A stretch of DNA of 64,000 nt from JBHJGP01 sp050331695 (GTDB taxonomy: Bacteria; Pseudomonadota; Alphaproteobacteria; Geminicoccales; Geminicoccaceae), in the NCBI GenBank assembly GCA_050331695.1, contig JBHJGP010000020.1, positions 29,667-93,666 on the forward strand, read 5' to 3'. A model generated the notes under the pieces. The model did no database searches. It was not told the origin of the DNA and saw only the letters and a program-made list of their open reading frames with translations. Position 1 is the first letter of the stretch, and each line of letters starts with the position of its first letter. The translations under genes and the position numbers were made by a program. Shown here one piece after another: positions 40,968 through 49,537 of the stretch.

Positions 40968-41870
40968 TTACGCGTCCGACGCCTTGAACTTCGGTTCCGG
41001 AACCAAACCCTCTGGCCGAAAACGTATCATCAGGATCAGGACCAAACCTATCACAATGATCCGCAGCGCCGACAAATCCGGTGCGCTGATGAAGGTGACG
41101 GCGTCGCCCAAAAAACGGCTTCCCTCGAGAATGGCCATGACGACGCCGGCGCCGATCAGAAGCCCGCGATTGTTGCCGGCGCCGCCGACGATCACCGACA
41201 TCCAGATGAAGATCGCGACCATCGGCGTAAACACATCCGGTGAGACGTTCTGGGCGTAGTGGGCGTAGAGGGCACCGGCGAGGCCCATGATCGCCGAGCC
41301 GAGCGCGAACACCTGAACCCGAAATCGCAAGACGTGTTTGCCTAGCACCGAGGCGACCACATCATCCTCGCGGATCGCCCGCAAGACGCGGCCGTAGGGC
41401 GCCTTCCGCAGCCGCTCGACAATCAAGTAGGAGAGGATGACGAAGAAGGCCACCAGCGCCAGGTAGAACAGCGCGTAGTCACCTCGATCGAACAGTCCCG
41501 CCAAGGGCCGGTCCGGTATCGGCAGACCCCGGGGGCCGTTGGTGATCTGATCCTCGTTCAGCAGGATCAGGCGCACGAACTCCCCGAAACCGAGCGTCAC
41601 GATCGCCAGAAAATCGTCTCGCAGGCGTAGCGACAGGAAGGCCAGACAGGCGCCAAGCCCGGCGGCGACCACCGGTGCCACGAGGATGGTCACTTCCGAA
41701 GGCAGACCGACCTTGGCCGACAAGAGACCGCTCGTGTAGGCGCCGACGCCGTAAAAGCCGGCGATGCCGAAATTGACCATGCCGGTGACGCCCCACTGCA
41801 GGTTGAGAGCGAGCGCCAGCATCATGAAAAAGCCGGTAAAGGTGGCGATCGAGATCAGGTAAGCGCTCAT
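40968..41870 (-). CDS. Branched-chain amino acid-type ABC permease LivM
   Basis: A 300-residue membrane protein of the LivM type. Visible are FTGFFMMLALALNLQWGVTGMVNFGIAGFYGVGAY in two parts near the N-terminus and LRLRDDFLAIVTLGFGEFVRL. In the cytoplasmic coupling loop RAIREDDVVASVLGKHVLRFRV is followed by GLAGALYAHYAQNVSPDVFTP. WMSVIVGGAGNNRGLLIGA is also typical. Its ATG overlaps the livH stop by four bases. Confidence 0.91.
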   Translation of the reverse strand: MSAYLISIATFTGFFMMLALALNLQWGVTGMVNFGIAGFYGVGAYTSGLLSAKVGLPSEVTILVAPVVAAGLGACLAFLSLRLRDDFLAIVTLGFGEFVRLILLNEDQITNGPRGLPIPDRPLAGLFDRGDYALFYLALVAFFVILSYLIVERLRKAPYGRVLRAIREDDVVASVLGKHVLRFRVQVFALGSAIMGLAGALYAHYAQNVSPDVFTPMVAIFIWMSVIVGGAGNNRGLLIGAGVVMAILEGSRFLGDAVTFISAPDLSALRIIVIGLVLILMIRFRPEGLVPEPKFKASDA

Positions 41871-42724
41871 TTCTTGATCACCGGTTCACCCAACAATCCG
41901 TGGGGCCGAAACAACAACAGAAGTGCGATGATGATGAAACCGACACCGACCTTGTAGGTGCTCGGTAGCACGAGGATGGTCAGCTCCTCGGTGATGCCGA
42001 CCAGAACCGCGCCGATCATGGCGCCATAGGCGGAGCCGATCCCGCCCAGGATGGCGGCGGCGAAAATCGGGATGGTGAGGTTCCAGCCGACCCGGGGCTC
42101 GATCACCAGATCCAAACCGGCGAGCACGCCGCTAAGGCCCAAAAGCGCGCCGGCATAGAGCGTGGTCCAGGCGACGATGCGCCGGGTGTCAATGCCTCTG
42201 ACCTCGGCGAGCGCGCCATTGTCGGCCGTGGCCCGCATCGCTTTGCCCAATCGGGTGTGGGCCAACAAAATGTGGGTGGTGACCGCTACGCCCACCGCCA
42301 CGAGTAGGATCCAGAGTTGCTCGATCGTGATCCGAAACTCACCGAAGCGGATCGGCCGGGTCAGCGGCAGGTCGTAGCCGCGCACGTCATTGCCCCAGAT
42401 CAGTCGCACGATGTTTTCCAGGATCAGGGTGAGCGCGATCGAAACGACCAGAAGCGTGACGGCCTGGCGGTTACGGAGCGGTTGGAACACGATTCGGTCC
42501 GAAGCCCAGACCGCAAGAGCCACGGCCGCCATGCCCAGGATCGCGGACGGTACCAGTGGCAAGCCGCTTATGTTGGCGGCGTAGGCCATGAAGGCACCAA
42601 GCGTCATGAACCCGCCGATCGCAAAATTGGGAAACCGCAGGACGCTAAACAACAGGGTGAAGGCGATCGCCGGTGGTGCGATCAGACCGGCACTGACGAT
42701 GCCGTTCAGGATCATCTGGCCCAT
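41867..42724 (-). CDS. Branched-chain amino acid-type ABC permease LivH
   Basis: A 285-residue membrane protein. Typical LivH segments are FTLLFSVLRFPNFAIGGFMTLGAF at the N-terminus, LLVVSIALTLILENIVRLIWG, and TRLGKAMRATADNGALAEVRGID in the coupling loop. GLSGVLAGLDLVIEPRVGWN and ILGGIGSAYGAMIGAVLVG follow. It forms the channel with LivM. The start touches the livF stop and the end overlaps livM, so translation is coupled. Confidence 0.91.
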   Translation of the reverse strand: MGQMILNGIVSAGLIAPPAIAFTLLFSVLRFPNFAIGGFMTLGAFMAYAANISGLPLVPSAILGMAAVALAVWASDRIVFQPLRNRQAVTLLVVSIALTLILENIVRLIWGNDVRGYDLPLTRPIRFGEFRITIEQLWILLVAVGVAVTTHILLAHTRLGKAMRATADNGALAEVRGIDTRRIVAWTTLYAGALLGLSGVLAGLDLVIEPRVGWNLTIPIFAAAILGGIGSAYGAMIGAVLVGITEELTILVLPSTYKVGVGFIIIALLLLFRPHGLLGEPVIKK

Positions 42725-43440
42725 CAGGCACGGGTCCCGAGGTAAAGCTCGCTGACTTCCTTATTGGCCAGGAGTGCCGACGCCTCGCCGGTCATCGCCA
42801 CCTCGCCCGCCGCCATGACGTAGCCCCGATCCGAGACCTTAAGCGCTTGGATCGCATTTTGCTCGACCATGAGCACGGCAACCCCCGTCTCATTGATCTG
42901 ATGAATGATCTCGAGCATCTGCTCGACCATGATCGGCGCCAGGCCGGCGGACGGCTCGTCGAGGACCAGGATGGCGGGGGCGGTCATCAAGGCCATGGCC
43001 AGAGCAGCCATCTGCCGCTGGCCGCCGGATAGCCGCCCGGCCCGAACCTTTTGTCGGTCCTTGAGGATTGGGAAGAGCTGGAAGACTCGCTCCAGGCCGT
43101 CGGCCAGGGCATCCGGTTTAAGCCAACAGCCCATCTCCAGATTTTCGCGAACGCTCAGATGGCGAAATACGCTGGCCTCCTGAGGAACATATGCGAGCCC
43201 CCGGGCGGCAATCTCCGAGGCTGACTCCCCGGCGACCTCGGCGTCGCCCAGCCGGACCTGACCCAAGCGTGGTCGGACCACACCGGCCACGGCCTTGATC
43301 AAGGTGGATTTGCCGGCACCGTTGGGGCCGATGATGGTTACGAGTTCACCGGGCTTCAGAGAAAGGTCGACGTGCCTGACGATGTCGCCTCGGCCATAGC
43401 CGGCGTGCAGATCCCGGACCTCGAGCCGCTCAGTGGGCAC
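42724..43440 (-). CDS. Branched-chain amino acid-type ABC ATPase LivF
   Basis: A 238-residue ATPase. Walker A is GPNGAGKSTLIKAVAGV, and the LivF-typical LAYVPQEASVFRHLSVRENLE follows. The signature is LSGGQRQMAALAMAL, Walker B LVLDEPSAGLAP and the H-loop/lid VLMVEQNAIQAL. It ends VSELYLGTRA as LivF proteins usually do. It energises the LivHM channel together with LivG. Its start overlaps the end of livG by eleven bases. Confidence 0.93.
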   Translation of the reverse strand: MPTERLEVRDLHAGYGRGDIVRHVDLSLKPGELVTIIGPNGAGKSTLIKAVAGVVRPRLGQVRLGDAEVAGESASEIAARGLAYVPQEASVFRHLSVRENLEMGCWLKPDALADGLERVFQLFPILKDRQKVRAGRLSGGQRQMAALAMALMTAPAILVLDEPSAGLAPIMVEQMLEIIHQINETGVAVLMVEQNAIQALKVSDRGYVMAAGEVAMTGEASALLANKEVSELYLGTRA

Positions 43441-44203
43441 GGCCGCCGCCCAGATAGGCCTCGATGACCTTGGGATCCGTTTGCACGGAAGCGAACGTGC
43501 CCTCGACCAGTGTGCGTCCCTCGGTCATCACCACAACGTGATCGCAGAGCTCGGCGATCAAGTCCATGTCGTGCTCGATGATGAGGAAGGTCTTCCCGCT
43601 GTCCCGATTAAGCTTCCGAATAATGTCGACTAGCGTCTTCATCAGAGCCGGATTGACCCCAGCGCCCGGCTCATCGAGCAGAATGACGTCGGCATCCAGC
43701 ATTAGGGCCCGGGCCAGTTCCAGAAGCTTTTTTTGGCCGCCGGAAAGATCCTGGGCGCGATGATCGCGAACGGTTTCGAGAAGCGTGAACGCCAGGACCT
43801 CCTCAGCCCGCTTACCGATCTGGCGATCCTCATCGCGTATAGCTCTAGGCTCGCCAAAAACAGGCCTAAACCGTTCGCCCGTCTGCCCACGGGGTGCCAG
43901 CATCAGGTTCTCAAGAACCGTGAGCCGACCCAACTCCCGGGCCAGCTGAAACGTCCGGACCAGTCCCCGCTCGGCGAAATGGCGGCTTGCCAGATCGGTC
44001 ACGTCCTCGCCCCGAAACTTCACTTTGCCGCTGTCGGCCCGCTGAACGCCGGTGATGATGTCGAAAAGTGTGGACTTGCCGGCACCATTCGGACCGATGA
44101 GACCTGTGATCCGACCCCGTTCTACCTGAAAACGGGCACCGTCGACGGCCTGGATGCCGCCGAAGGATTTTCGCACCCCATCGATAAACAAAAGCGTTTC
44201 CAC
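43430..44203 (-). CDS. Branched-chain amino acid-type ABC ATPase LivG
   Basis: About 257 residues. Walker A is GPNGAGKSTLFDIITGV, the signature LSGGQKKLLELARAL, Walker B ILLDEPGAGVNPALM and the H-loop FLIIEHDMDLIAEL. LARHFAERGLVRTFQLAREL-type sequence after Walker A is typical of LivG. I prefer the GTG at 44203 because ETLLFIDGVRKSFGG then begins like the family. A TTG at 44239 would add twelve residues; neither start has a good ribosome site. It is the first gene of the operon and is divergent from the iron alcohol dehydrogenase gene. Confidence 0.88.
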   Translation of the reverse strand: METLLFIDGVRKSFGGIQAVDGARFQVERGRITGLIGPNGAGKSTLFDIITGVQRADSGKVKFRGEDVTDLASRHFAERGLVRTFQLARELGRLTVLENLMLAPRGQTGERFRPVFGEPRAIRDEDRQIGKRAEEVLAFTLLETVRDHRAQDLSGGQKKLLELARALMLDADVILLDEPGAGVNPALMKTLVDIIRKLNRDSGKTFLIIEHDMDLIAELCDHVVVMTEGRTLVEGTFASVQTDPKVIEAYLGGGRAH

Positions 44204-44262
44204 GAGCCGGAACAGAGACCAGTTTCGATGTCCGATCAAGCATCTCTTGAAAGGAGCGGGCG

Positions 44263-45417
44263 GTGATTGCCTACCGGGCGGACTGGTCCATGCCGACGCA
44301 AATCCGCTTCGGCGCCGGACGGATCGATGAGTTGCCGGGCGCTATCAAAAGTGCCGGCATGGTGGCTCCACTGATGGTGACTGATCCTGGTCTGGCCGCC
44401 TTACCAGTATTCGGTCGCGTCACCGCGCAACTGGAGGCCAGCGGCGTTCCGTTGGCGCTGTTCAAGGACGTGAAGCCCAATCCAACCGATGGCAATGTCG
44501 AGGATGGTGTCGCGGCCCTGCGCGAAGGTGGTCACGACGGGGTCATCGGCGTCGGCGGCGGTTCGGCTCTGGACCTGGCCAAGGTCATCGCCTTCATGAT
44601 CGCCCAGGAGCGTCCGCTCGCCGATTTCGAGGACCGAAGCGACTGGTGGCGGCGCGCCACCACGGACGGGATCCTACCCGTCATCGCCGTGCCGACGACC
44701 GCGGGCACTGGCTCCGAGGTCGGCCGGGCTGGTGTCATCACGGACGAAGCCAGCCGGATCAAGCGGATCATTTTTCACCCGCAGATGCTGCCCGCCGCGG
44801 TCATCGCCGATCCCGAACTCACGATCGGCCTGCCGCCGACGCTCACCGCCTGGACCGGGATGGACGCACTTGCCCATTGCTTTGAGGCTTATTCGGCGCC
44901 CGCGTTCAATCCCGTTGCAGACGGTATCGCGCTTGAGGGCATGAGGCTGATCAAGGGCCACCTGATCCGCGCTTTCGAGCATGGCGATGACCTTGACGCG
45001 CGGTCAGCGATGATGGCGGCGGCGAGCATGGGAGCGATCGCCTTCCAAAAAGGCTTGGGTGCTATCCACAGCCTTTCGCATCCGATTGGCGCCATGTTCG
45101 AGACCCATCACGGCCTCACCAATGCGGTACTGATGCCTCACGTCCTTGGCGCCAATCGCAACGCCATCGCCCCGAAACTGGGCCGGCTATGCCGTTTTTT
45201 GGACCTCGACCCCAATATTGAGGCGTTTCAAGGCTGGATCAGCGACTTGCTGAGCTCCCTGGGAATTCCGCGAGATCTCGGTGGCATCGGCGTTGACCAG
45301 GATATGATGGACGCTATCGCAGAGGCTGCGCCGAACGATCCAACGGCGCCCGGCAACCCGGTGCCGGTGACCGAAGACTATTGTCGGTCGGTGCTCAGCT
45401 CCGCGTTCCGAGGCTAG
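44263..45417 (+). CDS. Iron-containing alcohol dehydrogenase
   Basis: A 384-residue group III alcohol dehydrogenase. GVIGVGGGSALDLAKVIA is the NAD(P)-binding segment, and VPTTAGTGSEVGRAGVI follows. The metal-binding region includes TGMDALAHCFEAYSA and the signature AIHSLSHPIGAMFETHHG, with the iron-ligand histidines present. It would interconvert an alcohol and an aldehyde in the cytoplasm; the substrate is unknown. The GTG start has an AAGGAG site. It is divergent from the liv operon, and its stop overlaps the end of the second micro-protein gene on the other strand. Confidence 0.9.
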   Translation: MIAYRADWSMPTQIRFGAGRIDELPGAIKSAGMVAPLMVTDPGLAALPVFGRVTAQLEASGVPLALFKDVKPNPTDGNVEDGVAALREGGHDGVIGVGGGSALDLAKVIAFMIAQERPLADFEDRSDWWRRATTDGILPVIAVPTTAGTGSEVGRAGVITDEASRIKRIIFHPQMLPAAVIADPELTIGLPPTLTAWTGMDALAHCFEAYSAPAFNPVADGIALEGMRLIKGHLIRAFEHGDDLDARSAMMAAASMGAIAFQKGLGAIHSLSHPIGAMFETHHGLTNAVLMPHVLGANRNAIAPKLGRLCRFLDLDPNIEAFQGWISDLLSSLGIPRDLGGIGVDQDMMDAIAEAAPNDPTAPGNPVPVTEDYCRSVLSSAFRG

Positions 45418-45557
45418 CTGGCCATTTGATGATCCGGATCCGTTCTCCTGCGACGCCTGTTCTGGCAGCTCGATGCCGCCACCATCACGAGCAGCGCACC
45501 CAACAAAGCACCCGCGGCCATGTGAGCGGCGGCGTTAACGCCTTGGCGAATGATCAT
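45414..45557 (-). CDS. Micro-protein 2: 47-residue single-helix membrane protein
   Basis: A 47-residue protein. A short polar start (MIIRQGVNAAAHM) leads to one hydrophobic helix (residues 13-29, AAGALLGALLVMVAA). Then come SSC, an arginine cluster (NRRRRRTD) and a polar tail. Its ATG lies one base before the end of the micro-protein 1 stop region (the sequence reads TGAGATG), and GGGAGCAC upstream can serve as ribosome site. Positive residues after the helix predict an N-out, C-in orientation. No family is recognised. The last codons overlap the alcohol dehydrogenase stop. Confidence 0.6.
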   Translation of the reverse strand: MIIRQGVNAAAHMAAGALLGALLVMVAASSCQNRRRRRTDPDHQMAS

Positions 45558-45558
45558 C

Positions 45559-45681
45559 TCAGTGCTCCCGGCGGTTGGAACGGCGATGGCAGGCCATCAT
45601 GCAGGCGGAGGTAACGGCAGCACCGAAAATGACGCCTTTGATGGTGGCGACGGTCGCCACACCATAGGAGATCAAAGCCAT
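45559..45681 (-). CDS. Micro-protein 1: 40-residue single-helix membrane protein
   Basis: A 40-residue protein with a strong AAGGAA ribosome site seven bases before ATG. Residues 5-28 form one hydrophobic segment (GVATVATIKGVIFGAAV), followed by two cysteines (SACMMAC) and a basic tail (HRRSNRREH). The layout, one helix then Cys then Arg-rich tail, is the same as in the next gene although the sequences differ. Both are transcribed together, divergent from the peptide transporter operon. The function is unknown. Confidence 0.62.
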   Translation of the reverse strand: MALISYGVATVATIKGVIFGAAVTSACMMACHRRSNRREH

Positions 45682-45771
45682 GGGTCGATTCCTTTCCCTC
45701 TTGTCACATAACCTCATGTAGCCACGCTGCCGGTCGCCGGACATCATTTTCGGCGCGACATGAGCGAGCAG

Positions 45772-45788
45772 TTGGCACGCCGCTTGCG
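45772..45788 (+). promoter_or_regulatory. Sigma-54 (RpoN) -24/-12 promoter of the peptide ABC operon
   Basis: TTGGCACGCCGCTTGCG matches the RpoN consensus TGGCACG-N4-TTGC at every conserved base. GG is at 45774-45775 and GC at 45786-45787, exactly ten bases apart. Transcription would begin near 45799, about 80 bases before the binding-protein start. An RpoN-dependent activator must be encoded elsewhere. This points to nitrogen or specific-substrate control. Confidence 0.82.
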
Positions 45789-45879
45789 AGTTGACCTGGG
45801 CCCCAGATCGCCACATGACAGGAGAGGTCGGCACGGGCAAAGGTCCCGATCACGCTCGAAGAACAAACAGGAGGAACGG

Positions 45880-47490
45880 ATGAACCCGATAAAACGCAGG
45901 GCGCTCGCGGCCACGGCAATCGTCCTTGGCCTGGCCGTAGGCTTGCCAGCGGTGCCGTCAGTTCAAGCGGCGACGCCCGAGGACATGCTGGTCATGGGCA
46001 TGCGGATCGACGATATCATCACTCTTGATCCGGCCGAGACCTTCGAGCTTTCGGCGGGCGAGATCAACGCCAACCTCTACGATCGCGTCATGACCTTCGA
46101 GCCGGACGATCTGGAAACCCTCACCGGCGGCGTTGTCGACAGCTGGCAGATTGGCGATGACGGCAAGACCATCACCTTCACCATGAAGGATGGCCTGACG
46201 TTCCACAGCGGCAATCCGGTGCGCCCGGATGACGCCGTCTTCTCCCTCCGCCGCGTGATCAAGCTGGACAAGACGCCCGCCTTCATCCTGAGCCAGCTCG
46301 GTTGGACGGCTGACAATGTCGACGATCTGGTCAAGGTCGTCGACGACAAGACGTTCGAAATCTCGATCACCGAAGATTTCTCACCGGGTCTGGTCCTGAA
46401 TGCGCTGTCGGCTGGCGTCGCGTCGGTTGTCGACGAACAATTGGTCATGGAGAACGAGGTCGATGGTGACCTAGGCTATGGCTGGCTGAAGAACCAGAGT
46501 GCCGGCTCCGGCCCCTTCTCACTCCAGGCTTGGAACGCCAACGAGTCCGTAATGCTCAATTCTTACGAGGATTTTCGGACCGGTGCTCCGGCCATGCAGC
46601 GCGTCATTATTCGGCATTTGCCGGAACCGGCGGCCCAACGGCTTCTCTTGGAGCAGGGCGACATCGATATCGCCAGGACCCTGACCCCCGATCAGATGGC
46701 CGGGCTCGAGGGCAATGCCGACATCAATGTCGAATTCTATCCCAAGGCCACGCTGATCTACATGGCGGCGAACGCGTCGCTCGAGGGTTTCAGCGACCCG
46801 AAGTCCTGGGAGGCTCTTCGCTATCTGGTCGATTACGAGGGGATGGCGAACTCGTTTCTGGCAGGGCAGTTCAACGTCCATCAGACCTTCTGGCCGACCG
46901 GCCTTTGGGCATCGGTAACGAACAATGCCTACAGCCTCGACATCGAGAAGGGTAAGGCGCTCCTAGCCGAAGCGGGCATTGAGGAGGGCACGGAGGTTAC
47001 GATCGACAGCCTTAACACCTCGCCTTACATGGAAATCGCCCAGTCGCTGCAGCAAACCTTGGGTCAGGCGGGAATTACCACCGAGATCGTTCCGCAAGAT
47101 GGCAGCGCGCTCTGGCCGAAATACCGGGCCCGCCGCCACGGCCTGATCCTGGCCCGCTGGTCGCCGGACTATGTCGATCCGCACTCCAATGCCGACAGCT
47201 TCGCCCACAATCCGGACAATAGCGAGGAGGCGCAGGCGACCGGCGTGCTCGCCTGGCGCAACGCCTGGGCTGACGAGGAGATCACGTCCCTGGCAGCGCA
47301 AGCCCGAAGTGAGGGTGATCCGGAAAAGCGCGAGGCGCTCTACCAGGAGCTGCAGGAAAAACACCAGGCGAACTCGCCGTTTGTGGTCATGTTCCAGCAA
47401 AACGAGCAGGTTGCCATGCGGGCGAGTGTCGAGGGTTTCGTTTCGGGGCCGACCTTCGATCTGGTCTTCTATCGGAACGTCACCAAGTAG
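45880..47490 (+). CDS. Peptide/opine-type ABC transporter substrate-binding protein (SBP_bac_5)
   Basis: A 536-residue periplasmic protein. The signal peptide ends near residue 30 (SVQA|ATPED). The SBP family 5 signature is there: ETFELSAGEINANLYDRVM, WQIGDDGKTITFTMKDGLTF, HSGNPVRPDDAVFSLRRVI, GSGPFSLQAWNANESVML and FPLEP-like ILARWSPDYVDPHSNAD. It delivers an oligopeptide or a similar amine compound to the permeases encoded downstream. The ATG has a GGAGGAA site. The gene follows a sigma-54 promoter. Confidence 0.9.
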   Translation: MNPIKRRALAATAIVLGLAVGLPAVPSVQAATPEDMLVMGMRIDDIITLDPAETFELSAGEINANLYDRVMTFEPDDLETLTGGVVDSWQIGDDGKTITFTMKDGLTFHSGNPVRPDDAVFSLRRVIKLDKTPAFILSQLGWTADNVDDLVKVVDDKTFEISITEDFSPGLVLNALSAGVASVVDEQLVMENEVDGDLGYGWLKNQSAGSGPFSLQAWNANESVMLNSYEDFRTGAPAMQRVIIRHLPEPAAQRLLLEQGDIDIARTLTPDQMAGLEGNADINVEFYPKATLIYMAANASLEGFSDPKSWEALRYLVDYEGMANSFLAGQFNVHQTFWPTGLWASVTNNAYSLDIEKGKALLAEAGIEEGTEVTIDSLNTSPYMEIAQSLQQTLGQAGITTEIVPQDGSALWPKYRARRHGLILARWSPDYVDPHSNADSFAHNPDNSEEAQATGVLAWRNAWADEEITSLAAQARSEGDPEKREALYQELQEKHQANSPFVVMFQQNEQVAMRASVEGFVSGPTFDLVFYRNVTK

Positions 47491-47524
47491 CAGTCGCGCC
47501 ATCGCTGGTACCGTCTGACGATCG

Positions 47525-48604
47525 GTGGCCACAGCCGAACCTCTGACGACGAGAAGTGGCGGAGCCGCGAGAGCGATCGACCGATCGGCTTCGCTCTCCG
47601 CTCTTCTCGCCGTCATCCGGGTTGTGTTGTCGTTGATCTTCACCTTCCTGGGCCTGGTGGCGATCACCTTCTTCGTCGCCCGGGTCATGCCGATTGACCC
47701 GGTGCTGGCCATCGTCGGCGACCGGGCGCCGGCGGAGGTCTACCAGCGGGTCTATCTGGAGATGGGCCTCGATCAGCCGCTCTACATCCAGTTCATCCGC
47801 TATCTCGCTCAGATCCTGAGCGGCGATCTGGGCGTTTCCATTCAAACCGCCCGGCCCGTTTTCGAGGATCTGCTCCGGTTCTTCCCGGCGACCCTGGAGC
47901 TCGCGACCTTGGCAACCCTGGTCGGCACGATCATCGGCGTACCGATGGGCGTTTTCGCCGCCGTTCATCAGGGCAAATGGATCGATCACCTGTTTCGGGT
48001 GGTGAGCCTGATCGGCTATTCGGTCCCGGTTTTCTGGCTCGGCATGGTGGCACTCCTCGTGTTCTACGCGCAGCTGCAATGGGTTCCTGGACCCGGCCGG
48101 CTGGACGTTTTCTACGAAGGCTTGGTGCCGAGCGTCACCGGCCTGCTCCTGGTCGACTCGCTGCTCGCCGGAGACGGAACCGTGTTCTGGAGCGCGGTCA
48201 GCCATCTGATCCTGCCGACGACGATCCTCGGCGCCTTCGCGCTCGCCTACATCGCGCGCATGACACGCAGTTTCATGCTCGACCAGTTGAGCCAGGAATA
48301 TGTCCTGACGGCCCGGGTGAAAGGGCTCCGCGAACGCACGGTCATCTGGCGTCACGCCTTCGGCAATGTGCTGGTGCAGCTCATCACCATCATCGGTCTC
48401 ACTTACGCTTCCCTACTCGAAGGCTCAGTGCTCACCGAAACCGTGTTCGCCTGGCCCGGTATCGGCCAGTACATCACCAATGCGCTTTTCAATTCGGATA
48501 TGAATGCCGTCATCGGCGGTACCATCGTTGTCGGTACCTGCTTTATCGGCATCAATATGCTCTCGGATCTCCTCTATCGCCTGGTCGATCCAAGGGCCCG
48601 TTGA
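47525..48604 (+). CDS. Peptide-type ABC permease, DppB-like
   Basis: A 359-residue permease, a little long because of a polar N-terminal stretch of about 25 residues. ITFFVARVMPIDPVLAIVGD is the DppB start, and GLDQPLYIQFIRYLAQILSGDLGVS follows in two parts. SVPVFWLGMVALLVFYAQL and the EAA loop region EYVLTARVKGLRERTVIWRHAF are present. ETVFAWPGIGQYITNAL and the final LSDLLYRLVDPRAR complete it. The GTG start may be replaced by a later one. DppC begins three bases after the stop. Confidence 0.9.
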   Translation: MATAEPLTTRSGGAARAIDRSASLSALLAVIRVVLSLIFTFLGLVAITFFVARVMPIDPVLAIVGDRAPAEVYQRVYLEMGLDQPLYIQFIRYLAQILSGDLGVSIQTARPVFEDLLRFFPATLELATLATLVGTIIGVPMGVFAAVHQGKWIDHLFRVVSLIGYSVPVFWLGMVALLVFYAQLQWVPGPGRLDVFYEGLVPSVTGLLLVDSLLAGDGTVFWSAVSHLILPTTILGAFALAYIARMTRSFMLDQLSQEYVLTARVKGLRERTVIWRHAFGNVLVQLITIIGLTYASLLEGSVLTETVFAWPGIGQYITNALFNSDMNAVIGGTIVVGTCFIGINMLSDLLYRLVDPRAR

Positions 48605-48607
48605 GCT

Positions 48608-49537
48608 ATGGCTAAGGCGTTGCCGGGCGACATCACCTCATCAGGCCTCATCAACTGGCTTAGAGCGGACGTCCCCGCGACAAGTTTTCAGGCCCGGGCG
48701 CAGCGAACCTACTTCGCCTGGCTTACCTTCAAGACCAATCCGATCGCCATGAGCGGTTTGGTCATCATTCTCCTGTTGATCCTGACGGCGGCCTTCGCGC
48801 CGTTGATCACTGGCACCAACGGCATCGTCCAGGATTTGGGCAATCGCCTGCAGCCGCCGAGCGCGGAACATTGGCTAGGAACCGACCAGCTCGGCCGCGA
48901 CATTCTGGACAGGATCATCTGGGGCGGCCGGATCACGCTCTACATCGTGGCGCTCGTGTCCCTCATCGTCGTGCCCATCGGCTTGGTGGTCGGTATCGTC
49001 GCCGGTTACAGCGGCGGCCTGATCGACCAGGTGCTGATGCGCATCACCGACATTTTCCTGGCCTTTCCCCGGTTGATCCTGGCGCTTGCCTTCGTCGCGG
49101 CGCTGGGACCGGGGATCGAAAACGCTGTTCTGGCCATCGCGCTTACCACCTGGTCGCCCTATGCCCGGATCGCCCGGGCCGAGTCGCTGACCATCCGCAA
49201 CGCCGAGTTCATTCTGGCCGCCCGGACCCAGGGCGCCTCGCCAGCCCGCATCCTCTACCGCCACGTGGCGCCGCTTTGTCTGTCGTCCGTGATCGTGCGT
49301 CTAACCCTCGACATGGCGGGCATCATTCTGACGGCGGCCGGTCTCGGTTTTCTGGGTCTCGGCGCCCAGCCGCCCTCGCCCGAATGGGGCGCCATGATTT
49401 CGACCGGCAGGCAATTCATCCTCGATCAATGGTGGGTACCCACCATGCCCGGCCTGGCGATCCTGATCGTGAGCCTGGGCTTTAACCTTCTGGGCGACGG
49501 CCTGAGGGATGTGCTCGATCCCAAGGGCGGGTCATGA
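48608..49537 (+). CDS. Peptide-type ABC permease, DppC-like
   Basis: A 309-residue permease. The N-terminal OppC-type helix is in FKTNPIAMSGLVIILLLIL. LGTDQLGRDILDRIIWGGRI, a hallmark of DppC proteins, follows. The coupling loop is FILAARTQGASPARILYRHV, and LGFLGLGAQPPSPEWGAMIS and GDGLRDVLDPKGG close the protein. It forms the membrane channel with the DppB-like subunit. The stop overlaps the first ATPase gene (ATGA). Confidence 0.92.
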   Translation: MAKALPGDITSSGLINWLRADVPATSFQARAQRTYFAWLTFKTNPIAMSGLVIILLLILTAAFAPLITGTNGIVQDLGNRLQPPSAEHWLGTDQLGRDILDRIIWGGRITLYIVALVSLIVVPIGLVVGIVAGYSGGLIDQVLMRITDIFLAFPRLILALAFVAALGPGIENAVLAIALTTWSPYARIARAESLTIRNAEFILAARTQGASPARILYRHVAPLCLSSVIVRLTLDMAGIILTAAGLGFLGLGAQPPSPEWGAMISTGRQFILDQWWVPTMPGLAILIVSLGFNLLGDGLRDVLDPKGGS

